The notes: generated from the letters alone by a model not told the origin. Positions 49,550 to 60,494 are shown, counted from the first letter of the stretch. The stretch: 64,000 nt of DNA from Arthrobotrys musiformis (GCA_036971715.1 JAVHJL010000001.1:3348001-3412000), one strand, 5' to 3'. Made by a program: numbers and translations.

Positions 49550-52467
49550 ATGGCTGAAGAAGATACCAAGCACAAGAAGGTCAACTTGACGTATGTATTT
49601 CCTAGGAACCATCATTCTCCATCAAAAAACACACCGACTAACCGCGTTTTTGGGGGTTTCCGAACAGTGATCCTTCCGGTGGTGAGAAGAAAGAGGTATG
49701 ACGACGACACACATCCCACCTTTTATCGATAAAGGCAGCAGCCCTCCCCAACACTTCATCATGCTAACATGCTGAATTCCATCAGATCGACGCGACTGCT
49801 ACGGCTATCTTGAAGAAAAAGAAGAAGCCAAATAGCTTAATGTGAGTATTTCCATATATATCCTACTTCACAAAAACTTCCGATCCCTACTCCCGGACGG
49901 ATGGGGCGACCAGGAGCTGACAGAGCATACCAAACAGCGTCACCGACGCCGCCAACGATGACAACTCCGTTATCGCCCTCTCCAACAATACCATGGAGAC
50001 CCTCCAGCTCTTCCGTGGAGACACAGTCCTCGTCAAGGGAAAGAAGCGACGGGATACCGTTATGATTGTCCTCGCAGACGATGATTTGGAAGACGGCAGC
50101 GCGAGAATCAACCGTGTGGTTCGAAACAACTTGCGAGTGAGACTAGGTGATATCATCACTGTCCACCCTTGCCCAGATATCAAATATGTAAGTCCATCTC
50201 TAATAATTAGCCTTGATATTTTGGGTACATAAAGGTTCTAATGGGTTTTATTCGCTTGACAGGCCAAGCGAATTGCTGTTCTACCTATCGCCGACACTAT
50301 CGAGGGTCTTACCGGCTCCCTCTTTGACGTTTACCTCAAGCCATACTTCCTTGAGAACTACCGACCCGTCCGACAAGGTGACTTGTTTACCGTCCGTGGT
50401 GGTATGAGACAGGTGGAATTCAAGGTTGTAGAGGTCGACCCACCAGAATACGGTATCGTAGCTCAGGACACTGTCATACACTGCGAGGGTGACCCTCTGA
50501 ATCGTGAAGACGAGGAGGGTAACCTCAACGACGTTGGTTACGATGATATCGGTGGCTGCAGACAGCAGATGGCCAAGAGTATGTTTTTTTCTTCCCTTCC
50601 CTACTATAAAATCGAGAGCAATATACTAACACGAGAAATACAGTCCGTGAATTGGTTGAATTGCCACTTCGTCACCCACAATTGTTCAAGAGCATAGGTA
50701 TCAAGCCTCCAAGAGGTATCCTGATGTACGGACCTCCCGGTACCGGTAAAACATTGATGGCCCGTGCTGTTGCAAACGAAACCGGTGCCTTCTTCTTCCT
50801 GATCAACGGTCCCGAAATCATGTCCAAGATGGCCGGTGAATCCGAGTCCAACCTCCGAAAAGCATTCGAGGAAGCTGAGAAGAACTCGCCAGCTATCATC
50901 TTCATTGATGAAATCGACTCGATTGCACCAAAGCGTGAGAAGACAAACGGTGAGGTCGAGAGACGTGTCGTTTCTCAGCTTTTGACTTTGATGGACGGAA
51001 TGAAGTCCCGAAGCAACGTTGTCGTCATGGCTGCCACCAACCGACCTAACTCTATTGATCCCGCTCTCAGACGTTTCGGTCGTTTCGATCGTGAAGTCGA
51101 CATTGGTATCCCAGACCCAACTGGCCGTTTGGAGATTCTTCAGATTCACACCAAGAACATGAAGCTTGCCGATGATGTTGACCTTGAATCCATTGCCGCT
51201 GAAACCCACGGTTACGTCGGTTCCGATATCGCCTCGCTTTGCTCCGAGGCCGCTATGCAGCAAATTCGTGAGAAGATGGATCTTATCGATCTCGATGAGG
51301 ATACTATCGACGCTGAGGTTTTGGATTCTCTTGGAGTCACCATGGAGAACTTCAGATTCGCTCTCGGAGTCAGCAACCCATCCGCCCTCCGTGAAGTCGC
51401 CGTCGTTGAGGTTCCAAACGTCAAGTGGGACGACATTGGTGGTTTGGACGGCGTCAAGCGCGAACTCATCGAGTCCGTTCAGTACCCAGTCGAGCATCCC
51501 GAGAAGTTCCTCAAGTTCGGCATGTCCCCATCGCGTGGTGTCTTGTTCTACGGACCTCCTGGTACCGGTAAAACAATGTTGGCCAAGGCCGTTGCCAACG
51601 AATGTGCTGCCAACTTCATCTCCGTCAAGGGACCAGAGTTGCTCAGCATGTGGTTCGGTGAATCTGAATCGAACATTCGAGATATCTTTGACAAGGCTCG
51701 TGCTGCCGCTCCTTGCGTCGTCTTCTTGGACGAGTTGGACTCCATTGCCAAGTCTCGTGGCGGTAGCGTTGGAGATGCTGGCGGTGCCAGCGACAGAGTC
51801 GTCAACATGCTTTTGACCGAGCTCGACGGAATGGGTATGTTTTCACTTAGATAGAAATCGATTTTGTGGAATTATTTACTAACAAATTGGTACAGGTGTC
51901 AAGAAGAACGTTTTCGTTATCGGAGCCACCAATCGACCAGAACAGCTCGACGCTGCTCTCTGCAGACCTGGTCGTCTTGATACTTTGGTCTATGTTCCTC
52001 TTCCAGACCAGGAGTCTCGTCTCTCGATTCTCAAGGCACAGCTGCGAAACACCCCTGTCGCCGACGACATCGACTTGACCTACATCGCCAGCAAGACCCA
52101 CGGATTCTCCGGTGCCGATCTTGGATTCGTCACCCAGCGTGCCGTCAAGCTTGCCATCAAGGAGTCCATCGCTGCCGAAATCGAGCGCAGCAGGAACAAG
52201 GGCGACGACACCGAGATGGCCGACGAGGCTGAGTACGAGGATCCAGTTCCTCAGCTCACCAAGAAGCACTTCGAGGAGGCCATGTCTGCTGCCCGTCGTT
52301 CCGTCTCGGATGTTGAGATCCGAAGGTACGAGGCCTTCGCCCAGCAGATGAAGCAGGCTGGTGGCATGAACGTCTTCAGATTCCCAACAGCGGCCGAAGC
52401 TGGTGCCACCTCGACCGACGGTGGTGCTTTCGGAGATGCTGGTGAGGATACCAGTCTATACGAATAA
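49550..52467 (+). CDS. CDC48: AAA+ ATPase CDC48 (p97/VCP)
   Basis: A hexameric unfoldase that extracts ubiquitinated proteins from membranes, chromatin and complexes (ERAD, proteasome delivery, mitosis). Seven exons: 49550-49590, 49668-49695, 49786-49841, 49938-50187, 50263-50578, 50644-51834 and 51896-52467, giving about 817 residues, the normal length. The first three exons are tiny (41, 28 and 56 nt), and their joints reproduce the family N-terminus. The N domain is followed by D1, with Walker A GPPGTGKT near residue 259 and Walker B IIFIDEIDSIAPKR. D2 has Walker A near residue 532 and Walker B VVFLDELDSIAKSRG. The Arg-finger segments RRFGRFDRE and CRPGRLD are intact. The C-terminus EDTSLYE keeps the penultimate Tyr that cofactors read. 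Antisense frames over this gene are shadows. Confidence 0.99.
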
Positions 52468-53194
52468 ATTGGGGAAATGATAAATCGTTCTGCTTTTTAG
52501 TCTCCTTTTTTTAGTCTCCCATATTTTAGTTCTACTTTTTACAGCTTCCCTTTGTGTTCCCTTTTTTTCCTTCTCATTCTCACGAGGTCAACAAAAAGAG
52601 GGGTCTTTTGCTGTTTTTCTTTTTATTTTGGTCTGCGCTTGCAATGCGAAGCAGGCTTTTTCTGTCGTGTCGTCGTATAGTTGACGGGCGACATTATACA
52701 TATAACCCGCGTATTCGGATGTATTCCTCTACCCCTCATGTTATCACCGGAATAACCCCCCTACCATCATCCCCTGTTTCGCTTTTTTTTTGTAAACAGA
52801 ATCAAGAGAATGGAAAGAGATAATTTACTATTTAGATTTTTTCTATAAATTAGAATATTAGAAAATATGAGTAGATTTTGATATGCACGTGGATCCGGAA
52901 AGCTAGTGGACAGACGCAAATGTGATGCGAGCCGAAGGGGTAATAGGTTCCCGGGGACATTTTATTTATTTATTTATTTATTTATTTAAGACCACCATTT
53001 CAAATCAATTTTTAATCTTTTCTTACATTTTTTGTCTAACGTTATTACTCGGGGGTTTCTGGTATATCGATATCTACCTTACCCGTTGCCAGCAGCTGGA
53101 GCTTAAGCTCAGCTAAGCTTACCTAGCTCGAGCTACAACGCCAAGAGAAATCACTTGATCACCCGTCCCAACCCACGCACATCAAATAACCGCG
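52468..53194. other. Intergenic between CDC48 and the BTB-like gene
   Basis: T-rich CDC48 3' flank, then a (TTTA)7 microsatellite at 52961-52988 and about 200 bp of upstream sequence. No gene was seen. Confidence 0.55.
52961..52988. repeat. (TTTA)7 microsatellite
   Basis: Seven perfect tandem TTTA units upstream of the BTB-like gene. Confidence 0.92.
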
Positions 53195-55162
53195 ATGCCG
53201 CCGAAAAGACAGGAAATACCGATACGCTCGACGTCGCTAGCGGATACGATAATAAACGCATACTCGCTGCGAGAACTGTTGGGGGCGTATGAAGCACGGC
53301 TTAAGGGGATCGTGGAGGGCGAAGGGGATGTGAGGTTTTCGACGCCGACGGAGGGGGTTTCGACTCATCGAGCTTTATTTTCTGTTGCTGCTGCTGCGAG
53401 GGGACGGCCTGGGATTCCGGTTGAGAGGTTTGGGAGGGGGAAGGGGATGGGGGGGATTTTGAGGGATGAAGGGGGGGAAGGGGAGGTGAAGTGTTTCGAT
53501 GAGGGGTTTGTGGGGGTTAAGAGGGTTTATGGGCATATTGTGCACCAAACGGGGGAGCAGATGGATCGGTTGCTTGAGGTTGTGATAAAAGGCGGTGAAG
53601 ACGTTGCGGCGGGGGATTTTAAGATCGAGTTGGAGGATGAAGACGGCGGGGGGAGGAAGGTGAAGAGGGGGAATACCGAGGGGGAGTTTGCGGAGGTGAC
53701 GGTGCATCGGTTTGTGCTGGTTGCGTCGGTGGGGTATTATCGGTACCTTTCGTCCGGGTTTGGGGATTCCGGCGCGGGGGTGTCGAGGTTGCCGTTTCCG
53801 ACTGTGACGTTTTATGCGTTGAGGGTTTTGCAGAGGTGGTTGTATAATCCGCTGAGGATCGGGGAGGTTATGGAGGAGTTTGAACCCGGGGGGTATGCTT
53901 ATTTGTTGGTGAATTGTAAGAGGGGGGATAGGAGTGGGCATGCGCCGCCGGTTAGGATGGCGAGGGGGGTGATTGAAATTGCGAGGGCGGCGGATTATTT
54001 GGGGATCGAGGAGGTTGGGAAGTGGTGTACGGGGTTATTGAGGAAGATGTGTCACGGGCTCAGGAAGTGCGGCGGCGGGGGGTGTAGGGTTATGATTCCC
54101 TTCATCCTGGATGAGATTTATAAAAATGGGGGTGCGCTGGGGTTGGATGAGAAGTTCGACGGGGAGGTTAAGGAGTTCCTGGCGAGGAATGTGGAGGGTA
54201 TGTGGAAACGGCCGGTGATAATGATGGATGATGCGGTGTTGGGGGAGTTGGTGAGGGTGTTCAAGGGGATGCATGCTCACTGCGGGGCCCCCGCCTCGGG
54301 GGGGATATATCATAGTGCGATCGTGAGGGCTAAGAAGAAGGGGGAGGAGGAGGTTGAGACGCGGCCGTTGCATTGGTGGAATTTGTATTTGGAGTTGAAT
54401 CGGGTGCGGGTTTCGGTTGTGACTTCTGCGTCGGGGAATCGGGCGAGGTGGATGGAGAAGTTGCTGGGTCCGACGATGGAGCATTGCGTTCATGAGATCG
54501 CGAGGGGGTTCAATGATGTCAGACTCGCGGCGGACCTGGGGAGTAAACTGGAAGATGGCAGTTTTCAGAAGGATCTGGTGGAGGAGATGTTGGGGATGGT
54601 TTGCACGAGTAGTATCTTTGGCGGGGTGGAGGGGCAGGGGATCGGGATTCCGTTTGAGAAGCCGCCGTTGAACAGGCGGACTGTGAAGGCGGTGTTTGAG
54701 GGAGTGGTGAATTTGAGAAAGTTCACGAGGGAGGGGAAAGCGGATGAGGAGTGGGTGAAGGCGGAGAGGAAGGTGATAGAATTCCTGGCGAGGGAGTGGA
54801 TGACTATTGTCGTCGGCGGGGAGGGGAAGAACGGGAAAAGCGGGTTTGCCAGTTGGAGGCCGGCCATGTTGACGGTTTTGGAAAAGAAGCTGAAGGTCCC
54901 TGTTGAGGATCTGCTGGGGCAGGGGGGTAGGAAGGGGATGCCCGCTGCCATCTCCGCGGTTCCGAAGAAGAAGGGGAGGATCGTGAAGGATAAGTTTGGG
55001 AACGATGTTGTCGTCGACAGCAGGGAGCTGCAGAGGACCGAGATTGGTATTCACGAGGAGGAAGAGGCGGGGGAGGGTTCGGCTTCGAATTCTTTGAGGC
55101 CCGAAACCGAGGCCTTTGTCCCGACCGGCGGGGTTCTGGGCGTCGACGGGGCGGCGGATTGA
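53195..55162 (+). CDS. Uncharacterised intronless protein with BTB/POZ-like region
   Basis: A single exon of 655 residues from ATG at 53195. Not recognised by name. A BTB/POZ-like fold is suggested by GDVRFSTPTEGVSTHRALFSV (about residues 45-65) and EVTVHRFVLVASVGYYRYLSSGF (about 167-190). LPFPTVTFYALRVLQRWLYN and IEIARAADYLGIEEVGKWC match the later strand/helix pattern. The two strand halves are separated by a Gly/Lys-rich insert. The rest appears helical with no motif I can name. The tail is acidic (HEEEEAGEG). The coding strand is markedly G-rich and C-poor, with runs of GGG and codons ending in G or T, unlike CDC48 next door. As a result both long antisense frames stay open. BTB proteins often recruit Cul3, but nothing here proves that role. 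Confidence 0.7.
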   Translation: MPPKRQEIPIRSTSLADTIINAYSLRELLGAYEARLKGIVEGEGDVRFSTPTEGVSTHRALFSVAAAARGRPGIPVERFGRGKGMGGILRDEGGEGEVKCFDEGFVGVKRVYGHIVHQTGEQMDRLLEVVIKGGEDVAAGDFKIELEDEDGGGRKVKRGNTEGEFAEVTVHRFVLVASVGYYRYLSSGFGDSGAGVSRLPFPTVTFYALRVLQRWLYNPLRIGEVMEEFEPGGYAYLLVNCKRGDRSGHAPPVRMARGVIEIARAADYLGIEEVGKWCTGLLRKMCHGLRKCGGGGCRVMIPFILDEIYKNGGALGLDEKFDGEVKEFLARNVEGMWKRPVIMMDDAVLGELVRVFKGMHAHCGAPASGGIYHSAIVRAKKKGEEEVETRPLHWWNLYLELNRVRVSVVTSASGNRARWMEKLLGPTMEHCVHEIARGFNDVRLAADLGSKLEDGSFQKDLVEEMLGMVCTSSIFGGVEGQGIGIPFEKPPLNRRTVKAVFEGVVNLRKFTREGKADEEWVKAERKVIEFLAREWMTIVVGGEGKNGKSGFASWRPAMLTVLEKKLKVPVEDLLGQGGRKGMPAAISAVPKKKGRIVKDKFGNDVVVDSRELQRTEIGIHEEEEAGEGSASNSLRPETEAFVPTGGVLGVDGAAD

Positions 55163-55587
55163 TATTTTTTATAATCAATTCCCATAAATTGCAGGCCATG
55201 GCTACAAACTTAAGCGGGTGTTCGGCGTCTCTGTGTATATTCATAACAATACCCTCTCACTCTTCACATAAACCATACCTTGTTTCTATTTATTTATATC
55301 TTTATATACATATACTAATTCGACTCCAATTATATGACGAACTCCGCAGATTCAATAGTCCCAATCCAAACCAAACAGAAATAACATCGCCAAAGATATA
55401 ACCAATACCTTCGAGCATAGTATATCATCGAATGGTGTAAATATAAAAACCAAAAAAATAAAAATGTAGAAACGTTGCATTTTCCGCGTTGTCGGCCTTG
55501 TACCACCACCCAAAACGGAATCCCCAAATCGCGACCTCATCAATCCCTGTCACCTAAGCTTCACCAACTTCTATATAAATATAAAAA
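55163..55587. other. Intergenic between the BTB-like and coiled-coil genes
   Basis: AT-rich 3' flank and short upstream region. No element recognised. Confidence 0.5.
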
Positions 55588-56965
55588 ATGACCAGCGACG
55601 CATCAACCTCCACCCGACCCCCACAACCACAAGATGAACCCACGCCCTTCCACAAAGCCGCCAGAGACGGCACGGGGAATCCGCAATTACTGCTTGAGAA
55701 GCTGCCGGCTATGTTGCATGGTGTTGTATGTTCCCCCCCCGGTCCTATTAGAGGTTGATGTTGATGGTGGTTTAGATGATACAATGCGCCGATGGTACGA
55801 TGCCCCGTTTTCTTTGGTAGAAGGTGTACTAAAAGGAGGAAATAGTGTTCAAACACCCCTCTCGCTCGCATCCGCGCGCGATATTACATACGAACGCGCA
55901 GATGAAGGCTACGATTCCCGCGACGGTGGATAGGTTCCAGCAGACGTTGGATATGCTGGAGATTGAAATCGTATGTTCCCCTGTTACTCCCCACTATGGA
56001 AATCTTAATTGATAAAGGGGTAGTTAAAAGCGAAAGCCGTCCTACACCGCGACTTGACCAAATTCCACACGGCGGCGGAGTTGGCACGACAGAAGGAACT
56101 AGAAGAGGAAGAAAGAAAAGCCGCGGCGGAGCGAGAAGCGGAAGCCGAACGACTCCGTCTGCAGAAACAATCCGAAGAAGCCGCCGCCGCCGCAGCGGCA
56201 GCAGCAGAGGCGGCAGCACAAGCAGCAGCACAAGCGCAGGCAGAGGCGGAAGCGGCAGCAGCAGCAGCAGAAGCAGAAGCACAACTCCCCACCGACCTGG
56301 AAATGCTAGACCCCCCCTCGCAACTGGAAAAGGATACGGATATGAACACATTATTCACGCCCACGAGTCCCACCGCAAACCTCTCGCTGGAGATGAACAT
56401 CCCCCTCGTCGCCGCCTCCCTCGATGATAAAAAACCAGCAAAGAAGGACTCACCCGTCGTCTCCGCCACCTTCGAGGATCCCATAATCCTCGACTCCCCG
56501 CTTCTAACCGCCGAAGCGGAAACCCAAGCCGAGGAATCAGCAGTCGACCTTTTCGGCGACGATCCGCTGAACCCCATAGAGAAACCGGCGCAGTCCGGTA
56601 ATATGACGATAGAAGAACAAATAGACATGGACTTCCTCTTCGCCGGCTCCACAAACACCACCGCTAATCCCACAACAGAGCCATCCCACGAAGTCGACGA
56701 TCTCTTCGGTGATCTCGAGGTCGATGCCTCGGACGATAACACCAAACTCGATATAATGAACCTCGACATCCCGGGCTTGGAGAAAGAGAAACCGGATGCC
56801 GCAGCCGATAATACTGATTCCAAGAAGTCGACGCAGCAGGATATAGATATCAACCAACTCGGCGGCGGATCGTTCGATGATCTCCTAGCCAGCTTTGATC
56901 TCGGACAGCTGGGTAACGATGAGACCAGCTTGTTCGATGATGCCTTCAATATATATGATAATTAA
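55588..56965 (+). CDS. Ala-rich coiled-coil protein with acidic C-terminus (possible Mediator-type subunit)
   Basis: Exons are 55588-55725, 55902-55970 and 56024-56965, all phase 0, giving about 382 residues. The N-terminus is MTSDASTSTRPPQPQDE. Conserved-looking helical text follows: NPQLLLEKLPAML, then after intron 1 ATVDRFQQTLDMLEIEI, then after intron 2 LKAKAVLHRDLTKFHTAAELA. A Glu/Ala coiled coil with runs of Ala occupies about residues 95-155. The C-terminal half is acidic and repeats phenylalanine-acidic motifs (VDLFGDD, DDLFGDLEVD, FDDLLASFDLGQLG, FDDAFNIYD), as in transcriptional activation or Mediator tail proteins. I recall fungal proteins with a similar helix (RAKAVLxRDL) and tail, possibly a Med2-type subunit, but cannot confirm this. 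The 176-bp first intron is the least certain joint. Confidence 0.65.
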
Positions 56966-57537
56966 ACTCCTAATTACGAAATACGATAGAGATAATACAA
57001 ATTCTTATCCATTGCACGTGCACATCTCTAATCTGAGGGTATACAACAAACAACTTTTCTTGCTTCTCGGGAACAAAAAATAAAATCAAAACGCCATGCA
57101 CGGGAAGTTTAAAAAAATAAACAAAAACGCGATGGAAGAATGTACACTGAAGAGAAAAGCAAAGGGTATGGAACAAGTTAGTAGATAAGTCAGCTTGTAT
57201 TCCTTGTCAGGTATCGGTCGGAGGAGAGGAAAAGAAAGGTAACAAGGCCACGATACCACCGGTGGTGACAATCCAGTGAACCTGGTACCGAGAGAGAGGT
57301 AAGAGAAGACAGGTAATAGTTAAAGCCAAACATATCCATAAAACAGAAAGAAAAAACATAGCCTCATTACCACCATTATGAGCATTCATAATTATTCGTA
57401 AGGTCTGGAAGGGTGAGGCCCAAAATTCGTCGTCCATTATCGTCAGAAGAGATAAAAAAGAAACCCCACATGAGTAAACATAATAAAAAAGACCTTGCTC
57501 TCAAAAAAAATGGAGAACACGATCGAAAAGAAAGGGT
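56966..57537. other. Intergenic: 3' ends of the coiled-coil gene and eIF2B-delta
   Basis: Convergent, A-rich 3' flanks without supported genes. The eIF2B-delta 3' UTR probably extends into this stretch. Confidence 0.5.
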
Positions 57538-57819
57538 CTAAGGCGGCATGATCCCAAGCTCATCGTCGATGGGCCATCGAACCCACTCACCAGGATCAGG
57601 AGCGACATCATCCTTCAAGAGGAATCGAACATTCTTCTGACCTCCCATGGCGGGTTCGCTAGCGACCTTATCGGCAGATTTGGGTGAGACCTTATTGTCG
57701 GTAGTAAGTTTGGATAGGGCCTCGTAGATCTCGTCATCGACGGATTTGGATGAGACCAGTGGCTCAAAGTCATCGGGTGGCCCTTCATCATCATCGTCCT
57801 TCCCGTCGACGAGAGCGCG
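57538..57819 (-). other. In-frame 93-codon open frame after the eIF2B-delta stop
   Basis: Directly after the TAG at 57820-57822, the same reading frame stays open to a second TAG at 57538-57540. The reading is coding-like and acidic: GKDDDDEGPPDDFEP, then SVDDEIYEALSKLTTDN, ending in GEWVRWPIDDELGIMPP. It may be a C-terminal extension reached by readthrough, by removal of a 48-bp intron ending exactly at the TAG (weak GTTTTC donor), or by a sequence difference at the stop. It could also be the remnant of a longer protein. Confidence 0.4.
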
Positions 57820-59315
57820 CTATGATGCGCCGACGGTTCCTTCTCGCTCAGCCAACAGTCGGAAAACGCTGGGGATGCCGAAGGGAGGAGTAAATCCCGT
57901 TTCGGTGATGACAGCGGTAATGTACTTTGGACTAGTAAGATCGTAAAGGAGGTTGACGATGTGCAGGTTCGGGATCTCAGCATGGTTCTGGAGCGGACTG
58001 TTGTCACCGATGAGCGCCTCAGTAGGGCCTGCACCAAAATTAGTACATCTCCTAAAAAAAAAAAGATGAACGGGGGAGAAGAAAACATACCAAGCTCATT
58101 AGTGGTGATGCTGTCCATGACAATTTTATCCGACAGCTTGAGACCTTCACAGCAAACCATAACAGGCTTCAGGTACTCCGCAGCAGCCATGGCAACAGTC
58201 GAAGTCCCAGCACGGGAGTAACAGGCACCGTTGGCATAGACGGCATGAGCACCGAGGAAGACCTTGTTGACAGACTTCATGACATGATCGATCGCATGCA
58301 AGGTAGTGTACTTGACCTGAATCCCGACTCTAGTGAGATTCTTGGCCATGACCCTGCCTTCAAAGTATGGTCGTGAATCGATGACGATGACCGTAAACCT
58401 CTTGCCGTCCGAGAGAGCTTTGCGGAGGATGCGTTCAACGCAGGACGAGCGGGCGTAGGTGAGGATGACGTCACCATCCACAATCTTTTCAGCGGCGACG
58501 TTGGCGATGACATCCTGGGCAACGAGGATACGCTCCTTCATGTAAGTGTCAATGGAGGCGATGAGGTCCTTCTTCGCTTCTTCGTCAGGGATCTCGGGGG
58601 GGACACGTGAGGCAGTGGTCTTGAGCCATCGAATGGCGTTTCCTTGCGAGACGGACAGCTTTCGTCCGATGGCGATCTGTGAGATCTGAAGGTTGAGATG
58701 CTGCGTAAGATTACGCGAGAGAGCAGCTCCTTCCGGAGTAACGTAGTCGCTGATAACCTCCTTGAAAGCCAAGAGCATGTAAAGACATCGAGCGGTAGAT
58801 CCTATGATCTCGAAGTTACGAATCTTTAGTGACAAACGGAGAATGGACGGGTGAACGTCTCTGTGGACGGTCTCGAGGTTGATTGGGGGTTTGTTCTCCC
58901 TCAAGTGTTCGAAGAACGGGATTCGCTTGTTCTCCGGTTCGGCAACGGTTCTGGCATCGGCGTCGGTGGGAGGGGCCGACTGTTGTTGCTTTCCCTTCTG
59001 GCTTTGCTGTCCCTGCCCTTGCTGGTGTGACTGCTTGGTGGACTGGTTGGCGGCCGAAGACTGAGCCTGCTTGGCCGGGGCACCACCGACAGAGGCAGCA
59101 GCGGGAGCGTCCGGGACGTCACTACGCTGGAGCTTGTCGGCAGCACGACGAGCCTGCTTCTCGGCCTTCTTGGCCTCCTTGAGTTCCTTCCCGGTGAGTT
59201 TCTTCTCACCGGGGGTGTCAGCAGCTGCGGCAGGTCCCTTCTTGCCCTTAGCAGGAGGGGCGGCTGCAGGAGCTGCAGCAGGCTTGGTATCTGGGGTGCT
59301 GGTGGAGGTGCTCAT
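57820..59315 (-). CDS. GCD2: Translation initiation factor eIF2B subunit delta (GCD2)
   Basis: Regulatory subunit of eIF2B, the GDP-GTP exchange factor for eIF2. It helps sense phospho-eIF2 in general amino-acid control. Exons are 58091-59315 and 57820-58028, giving about 477 residues. The ATG at 59315 (MSTSTSTPDTK) is chosen because GEKKLTGKELKEAKKAEKQ, the family's basic N-terminal motif, follows at once. The Rossmann-like IF-2B domain is complete: HPSILRLSLKIRNFEIIGSTARC, NAIRWLK, ILTYARSSCVERILRKA, VIDSRPYFEGR, FLGAHAVYANGACYSRAGT, VCCEGLK. Intron 1 (62 bp) splits the Gly codon after TTNEL. The intron's second AG is used, giving NLHIVNLLYDLTSPKYITAVITE. The protein ends LLAEREGTVGAS at a TAG. 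The frame is open on both sides of this unit. Confidence 0.94.
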
Positions 59316-60494
59316 GATGGTGTGATGATGATGGTCTGGGTGGATGAGAGGAGGAGGGAAAGGTTTGAGGATGGAAGCCTTTGGCTGGCAGAGGCGATGG
59401 TTATCAGAGAGAATCGGGGTGGAGCGCGGGTAGGGATAGGTGCTGATCTGAAGGGAGCCAGGGCCCGGAAGGTCTTGGTCTTCTTCGTGCTGGAGGCACC
59501 ACCCGGAGATTTCTCTGACCCGCGCTTGATCTGCTTCTTCGTCCACGGTGTCTGGTGGGGTCGGCGTGAGGCCGGCAGAATCTGAGTGAGATGAAAGAGA
59601 TGAAGCTGAAGATGCCGATGGGGTTGGCAGCTGAATGGTGTCGGTGATGGTTGAAGTCGCGATGATGTTTGTTGTTGGTGGTTTCTTCGTCGTCGATGGC
59701 GGTGAAAGTGACTCCAACAACAACGCAGCCTCGATATCACTCTCGATATCGCTCTCACTACTAGTATCAATATCGATATCGATGTCGATATAAACTTCTT
59801 CGTCTCCTCCAGCAGCCGTCGATTGCACAATGACCGACGATACTGCTCCTACTACTCCTACGTTCTCACAATCAACCGGAGCAAAGCAGGACTCGCCAGC
59901 CGCCTGTAGAGTAACAGGCCGCACTGGGTCTTCGTCAACCCGTCTTTCTCCTTCTCCCTCTCCTTCCTTACACACCCTCTCCCCGATCAAATCCCGATCC
60001 CTCCGATCGATAACCTCACCCTCGACGGGATGAGCAGCAGGTGGGGGGGAGGCCTTAATCGGAACCGAGAGCTTTCGAATAACCGCCCTCGGAATGGACG
60101 CCGTGGACTTCGACTTCCGAATCCTCGTCACCTCCCGACTCGGTAACTCGCACGACCTCGGTGACGACGGCACCTCCTCCTCCCTTTCCTCTGGCGGCGG
60201 GGGGCCGGTTAGGGGATCGGTCGAGCTGTTCGACCGAAGGGAGCCCAAGGATGCCGATGATGCCGATGGGGACGGCGGGATCTCGGTCGATTCTCGGACG
60301 AAGACCCAGCGGCGGGTCAGTCTGACTTCGACTTCGTGGGCGGGGGCTGTCTGTGGGCGGGGGGTTTGAGTCAAAGTGGTGGTGATGGTAGTATTAGGTG
60401 GGGTGGTCGAGGCAGAGGCTTTTTTCTTGCGGCGCCAAGACCTGGCGGGGACGCAGCCGCCAAGACGCTTGGTCATCCAGTGACCGAAGCGCAT
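59316..60494 (-). other. In-frame 393-codon open frame upstream of eIF2B-delta
   Basis: From ATG 60494 (MRFGHWMTKRLGGCVPARSW) the frame runs without a stop into the eIF2B-delta start at 59315. The first roughly 330 codons look coding: a basic start, then Ser/Pro-rich and acidic disordered text, with VYIDIDIDIDTSSESDIESD near the middle. The last roughly 60 codons (STYPYPRSTPILSDNHRLC...) read like a translated leader. It may be an N-terminal extension of a long isoform, or a separate upstream gene whose 3' end I cannot place. No family was recognised. Confidence 0.4.

Noticed and set aside
50604..51497. 297-codon minus-strand frame
   Set aside because: It lies opposite CDC48, whose ATPase motifs are intact on the plus strand. 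The open frame comes from CDC48 codon bias.
54035..55054. 339-codon minus-strand frame rich in Pro, His and Leu
   Set aside because: Mirror of the G-rich BTB-like gene. Composition is typical of antisense reading, and the plus frame has better protein character.
56005..56949. 314-codon minus-strand frame rich in Ser and Ala
   Set aside because: Antisense of the Ala/Glu coiled-coil gene.
57820..57870. A 48-bp intron ending exactly at the eIF2B-delta TAG as the default model
   Set aside because: The donor GTTTTC is unlike other donors in the window, no good branch site is visible, and conserved C-terminal residues would be lost. It is kept only as an alternative.
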